A stretch of 64,000 nucleotides of DNA. It comes from an uncultured Chthonomonas sp. (GTDB lineage: Bacteria; Armatimonadota; Chthonomonadetes; Chthonomonadales; Chthonomonadaceae). This document shows positions 62,150-64,000 of the stretch, piece by piece (within the stretch, counting starts at the first letter, position 1; every line of letters begins with the position of its first letter). The notes beneath the pieces are model-generated. The model ran no database searches. It was given only the letters and a program-made list of their open reading frames with translations, and was not told where the DNA came from. The stretch is taken from positions 1-64,000 of the forward strand of contig CAIONQ010000050.1 of assembly GCA_903859705.1 (NCBI GenBank), in the 5' to 3' direction. A program made the translations under genes and the position numbers.

Positions 62150-63934
62150 ATGAATGTTCGATCTGTGGTAATTCTGATTTCTGGTGCTGCGCTGGCTGCG
62201 CTCGGTTTTACCGTGTCTGCGCCGCGCCGGGCTGTGGCAGCCCTGCCCTCCGCGCATGCACCTGCCGCTGGCCCAGGTTTCCTGGCTCTTAAGGGCAACC
62301 GGGGTCCGTTTTCTGTTGCCTTTTCGGCCGATGGCCGTATTGCCTGCGTTACTGAGTTTGATGAGGGTGCGGTTGCGGTAATTGATGCCACAAGCGGTAA
62401 GGTGCTGGAGCATATCTCCACCGGTGGCCTGCAGCCTACCGGCATCGCTGTTTCGCCAGATGGCACGAAGGCGGTTGCTGCCAATAGCCTCAGCGGTTCT
62501 GTTGCGTTTTTAGATCTGCAGAAGCACTCTGCCGTTACCGTTCCGCAACCCGGAGCACCCTGGGGAGTGGCAATCTCACCGCAGGGCGATAAGGCGTATA
62601 TTACCGTTAGCCAGCTGGACCTGGTTGCCGTTTACGATATGGCAACACATCAGAAAACCGGCGAGGTTCACTGTGGCCGCCACCCGCGCGCGCTGGATTT
62701 AAGCGCCGATGGGGCAACACTGGTTACTGCCAACCTCTCGGCTGGTTCTGTTACGTACATCAACACGCAAGATCTTTCTGTTAGGGGAGAAGGAGCCACC
62801 CCCGCCGTGAATCTGCGCGGCGTGGCGCTGTATCCCGATTCCAGAACGGTGTTTGCTGTGGGACAGCGCGCACAGAATGAGCGACCCACGGAAACTGCCG
62901 TTGGAATATGGTCTAACCAGGCGTTCATTCAGGTGCCGAATGGCCCTCGCAATGGTATTCAAAACCTGTGGCTGGATTTGATGGGCAGCGATGTGGCAGA
63001 CCCCGATAGCTGTGTGCTGGATGCACGTTCTAACCGCGTTTTTGTTACCTGCAGTGGGGGAGACAGCCTGAATGTGCTGCCGCTGCGTGGCGATGGGGAT
63101 ACCGTTACTGTTAAGCATATTGGCGCACAACCACGCGGCCTGGCGCTGAGTCCGGATAGGCGCTCTGTATGGGTTGCCTGCCTGCTGAGCAACAAGATTG
63201 CTGTGGTGGATACCGAAACGCTGAAGGTTACGCGCGAAATTCCACTCGGGCAGGCCGCGAAGGGTGGGCAGGATATTGAGGGCCGATACCTGTTCGGCAC
63301 CGCATCCATTGTTAAGGGAGAGCAGTTTAGCTGCAACTCCTGCCACCCGGATGGTGGCTCCGATGGCATCAGCTGGAAGTTTGTGCATGTGCCCGATGCC
63401 CTGGGCAAAACCACCGATCGCAATGTTAAGGGGCTTCGTGGGCATATTGGGGCAGATCCACCGTATCGGTGGTCGGGCCGGGATGCCACACTTTCTCAGT
63501 TTATTTCCGAAGAGGCCACTGGGCTGTTGCAGGGCGCGCCGCTTACTCCGCAGCAAACTTCGGCGCTGGCAAACTATGTTGGCACCCTGCCTTTATCGGC
63601 TAACCCGTTCAGGGAGCCGGGGGGCAAGCTAACTGCCACCGCAGAGCGGGGCAAAGGGCTGTTTGAGGGCAAGGGTGGCTGCGCCGCCTGCCATACGCGG
63701 GTGGCGGGAAAACAGGCACAGAAGGCCTGGGTGGGCACCACTCCGGAAGGCGTAACCCTGCTGCCACCGCGGTTAGATGGGGTGTATGATACAGACCCTT
63801 ACCTGCACAACGGCAGCGCTCGTACCCTGGAAGAGATTTTTACGCTTCGAAATAGCAGGCATTTGCATGGAAAAGCACATCTGCTTTCCGATTCTGAGAT
63901 GAAAGACCTGCTGGAGTACGTAAAAGAGATGTAA
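62150..63934 (+). CDS. Exported YncE-like beta-propeller/di-heme cytochrome c fusion
   Basis: The ATG at 62150 starts a signal peptide (VVILISGAALAALGFTVSA); the frame upstream runs into the repeats. In the 594-residue product, residues about 45-385 form a YVTN/YncE-type propeller (FSVAFSADGRIACVTEFDEGAVAVID, GIAVSPDGTKAVAANSLSGSVAFLD). Two heme c motifs follow: CNSCHPDGG (about 404) and CAACHTRVA (about 510), as in MauG/di-heme cytochrome c peroxidase-related proteins. DGVYDTDPYLHNGSARTLEEIF near the end is typical of that class. Likely periplasmic electron transfer or peroxidase. A -10-like TATGAT at 62075-62080 lies upstream. The heme content resembles the operon at 2.6-12.5 kb. Confidence 0.85.
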   Translation: MNVRSVVILISGAALAALGFTVSAPRRAVAALPSAHAPAAGPGFLALKGNRGPFSVAFSADGRIACVTEFDEGAVAVIDATSGKVLEHISTGGLQPTGIAVSPDGTKAVAANSLSGSVAFLDLQKHSAVTVPQPGAPWGVAISPQGDKAYITVSQLDLVAVYDMATHQKTGEVHCGRHPRALDLSADGATLVTANLSAGSVTYINTQDLSVRGEGATPAVNLRGVALYPDSRTVFAVGQRAQNERPTETAVGIWSNQAFIQVPNGPRNGIQNLWLDLMGSDVADPDSCVLDARSNRVFVTCSGGDSLNVLPLRGDGDTVTVKHIGAQPRGLALSPDRRSVWVACLLSNKIAVVDTETLKVTREIPLGQAAKGGQDIEGRYLFGTASIVKGEQFSCNSCHPDGGSDGISWKFVHVPDALGKTTDRNVKGLRGHIGADPPYRWSGRDATLSQFISEEATGLLQGAPLTPQQTSALANYVGTLPLSANPFREPGGKLTATAERGKGLFEGKGGCAACHTRVAGKQAQKAWVGTTPEGVTLLPPRLDGVYDTDPYLHNGSARTLEEIFTLRNSRHLHGKAHLLSDSEMKDLLEYVKEM

Positions 63935-64000
63935 TGCGGTGCTGTGCCTGGCCAATAAGTCAGGGGCAGCGAACCTGTGCACGGATGCGCACACTGTTCC
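63935..64000. other. Window end, non-coding as far as visible
   Basis: The last 66 bases contain no recognisable gene start or hairpin. Confidence 0.3.

Noticed and set aside
62699-63556. 285-residue minus-strand frame opposite the propeller-cytochrome gene
   Set aside because: Shadow of a well-supported gene with two heme motifs.

Overview
The window comes from a bacterium of moderately high G+C. Several gene families suggest Armatimonadota or a Planctomycetota/Verrucomicrobiota-type relative. These are secreted DUF1549/DUF1553, DUF1501 and WD40-cytochrome proteins in one operon, PPC-domain exoproteins, a ThuA/quinoprotein fusion, two GH71/99-like glycosidases and a sialate O-acetylesterase. 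The neighbouring lysA, site-2 protease and trpS genes are the kind of housekeeping cluster known from Gram-positive-like and Armatimonadota genomes. The phylum is an inference; no rRNA or tRNA gene was seen.

Layout. 1-2.6 kb: the end of a DUF362-type protein, an Smr-domain protein and a xylose-isomerase-like TIM barrel with its own promoter and operator-like palindrome. 2.6-12.5 kb: a six-gene minus-strand operon for exported heme and carbohydrate proteins, with a recognisable promoter. 12.9-22 kb: a secreted lectin-like protein, a tiny lysine-rich peptide too short for routine gene calling, several hypotheticals, a truncated-globin/ankyrin fusion, an M61 peptidase and small lipoproteins. 21.8-26.4 kb: a SET-domain methyltransferase overlapping a very large Pls/PosA-type single-module NRPS (adenylation, carrier, then membrane segments alternating with three hexapeptide-repeat domains). 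26.5-33.4 kb: a decayed PIN toxin gene, a sialate O-acetylesterase, and an ABC-2 exporter operon ending in a second GH71/99-like protein. 33.5-45.4 kb: an ankyrin protein, lysA with a structured leader, site-2 protease, trpS, an M42 peptidase, a four-part ThuA-ThuA-LamG-PQQ protein and two hypotheticals.

46.1-57.6 kb is a defence island in one tight operon: hsdM, a GHKL ATPase fused to DUF3883, hsdS, darT, darG, hsdR. A type I restriction-modification system therefore encloses a DarTG ADP-ribosylation toxin-antitoxin pair and a large sacsin-like ATPase. Most junctions overlap or nearly abut, so the six proteins are probably made together.

57.9-61.4 kb holds three tandem paralogues of an unrecognised exported protein, preceded by a consensus sigma-70 promoter and a 30-residue hydrophobic ORF. 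Each copy is followed by the same hairpin, and the third copy is interrupted by an in-frame amber codon. 61.4-62.1 kb is non-coding, with short direct repeats and a repeated hairpin-like element. The window ends with a YncE-like propeller fused to a di-heme cytochrome c.

The strongest candidates for undescribed biology are the RM/GHKL-DUF3883/DarTG operon, the SET plus Pls-like NRPS pair, the tandem paralogue cluster, the lysine-rich micropeptide and the ThuA-LamG-PQQ fusion.
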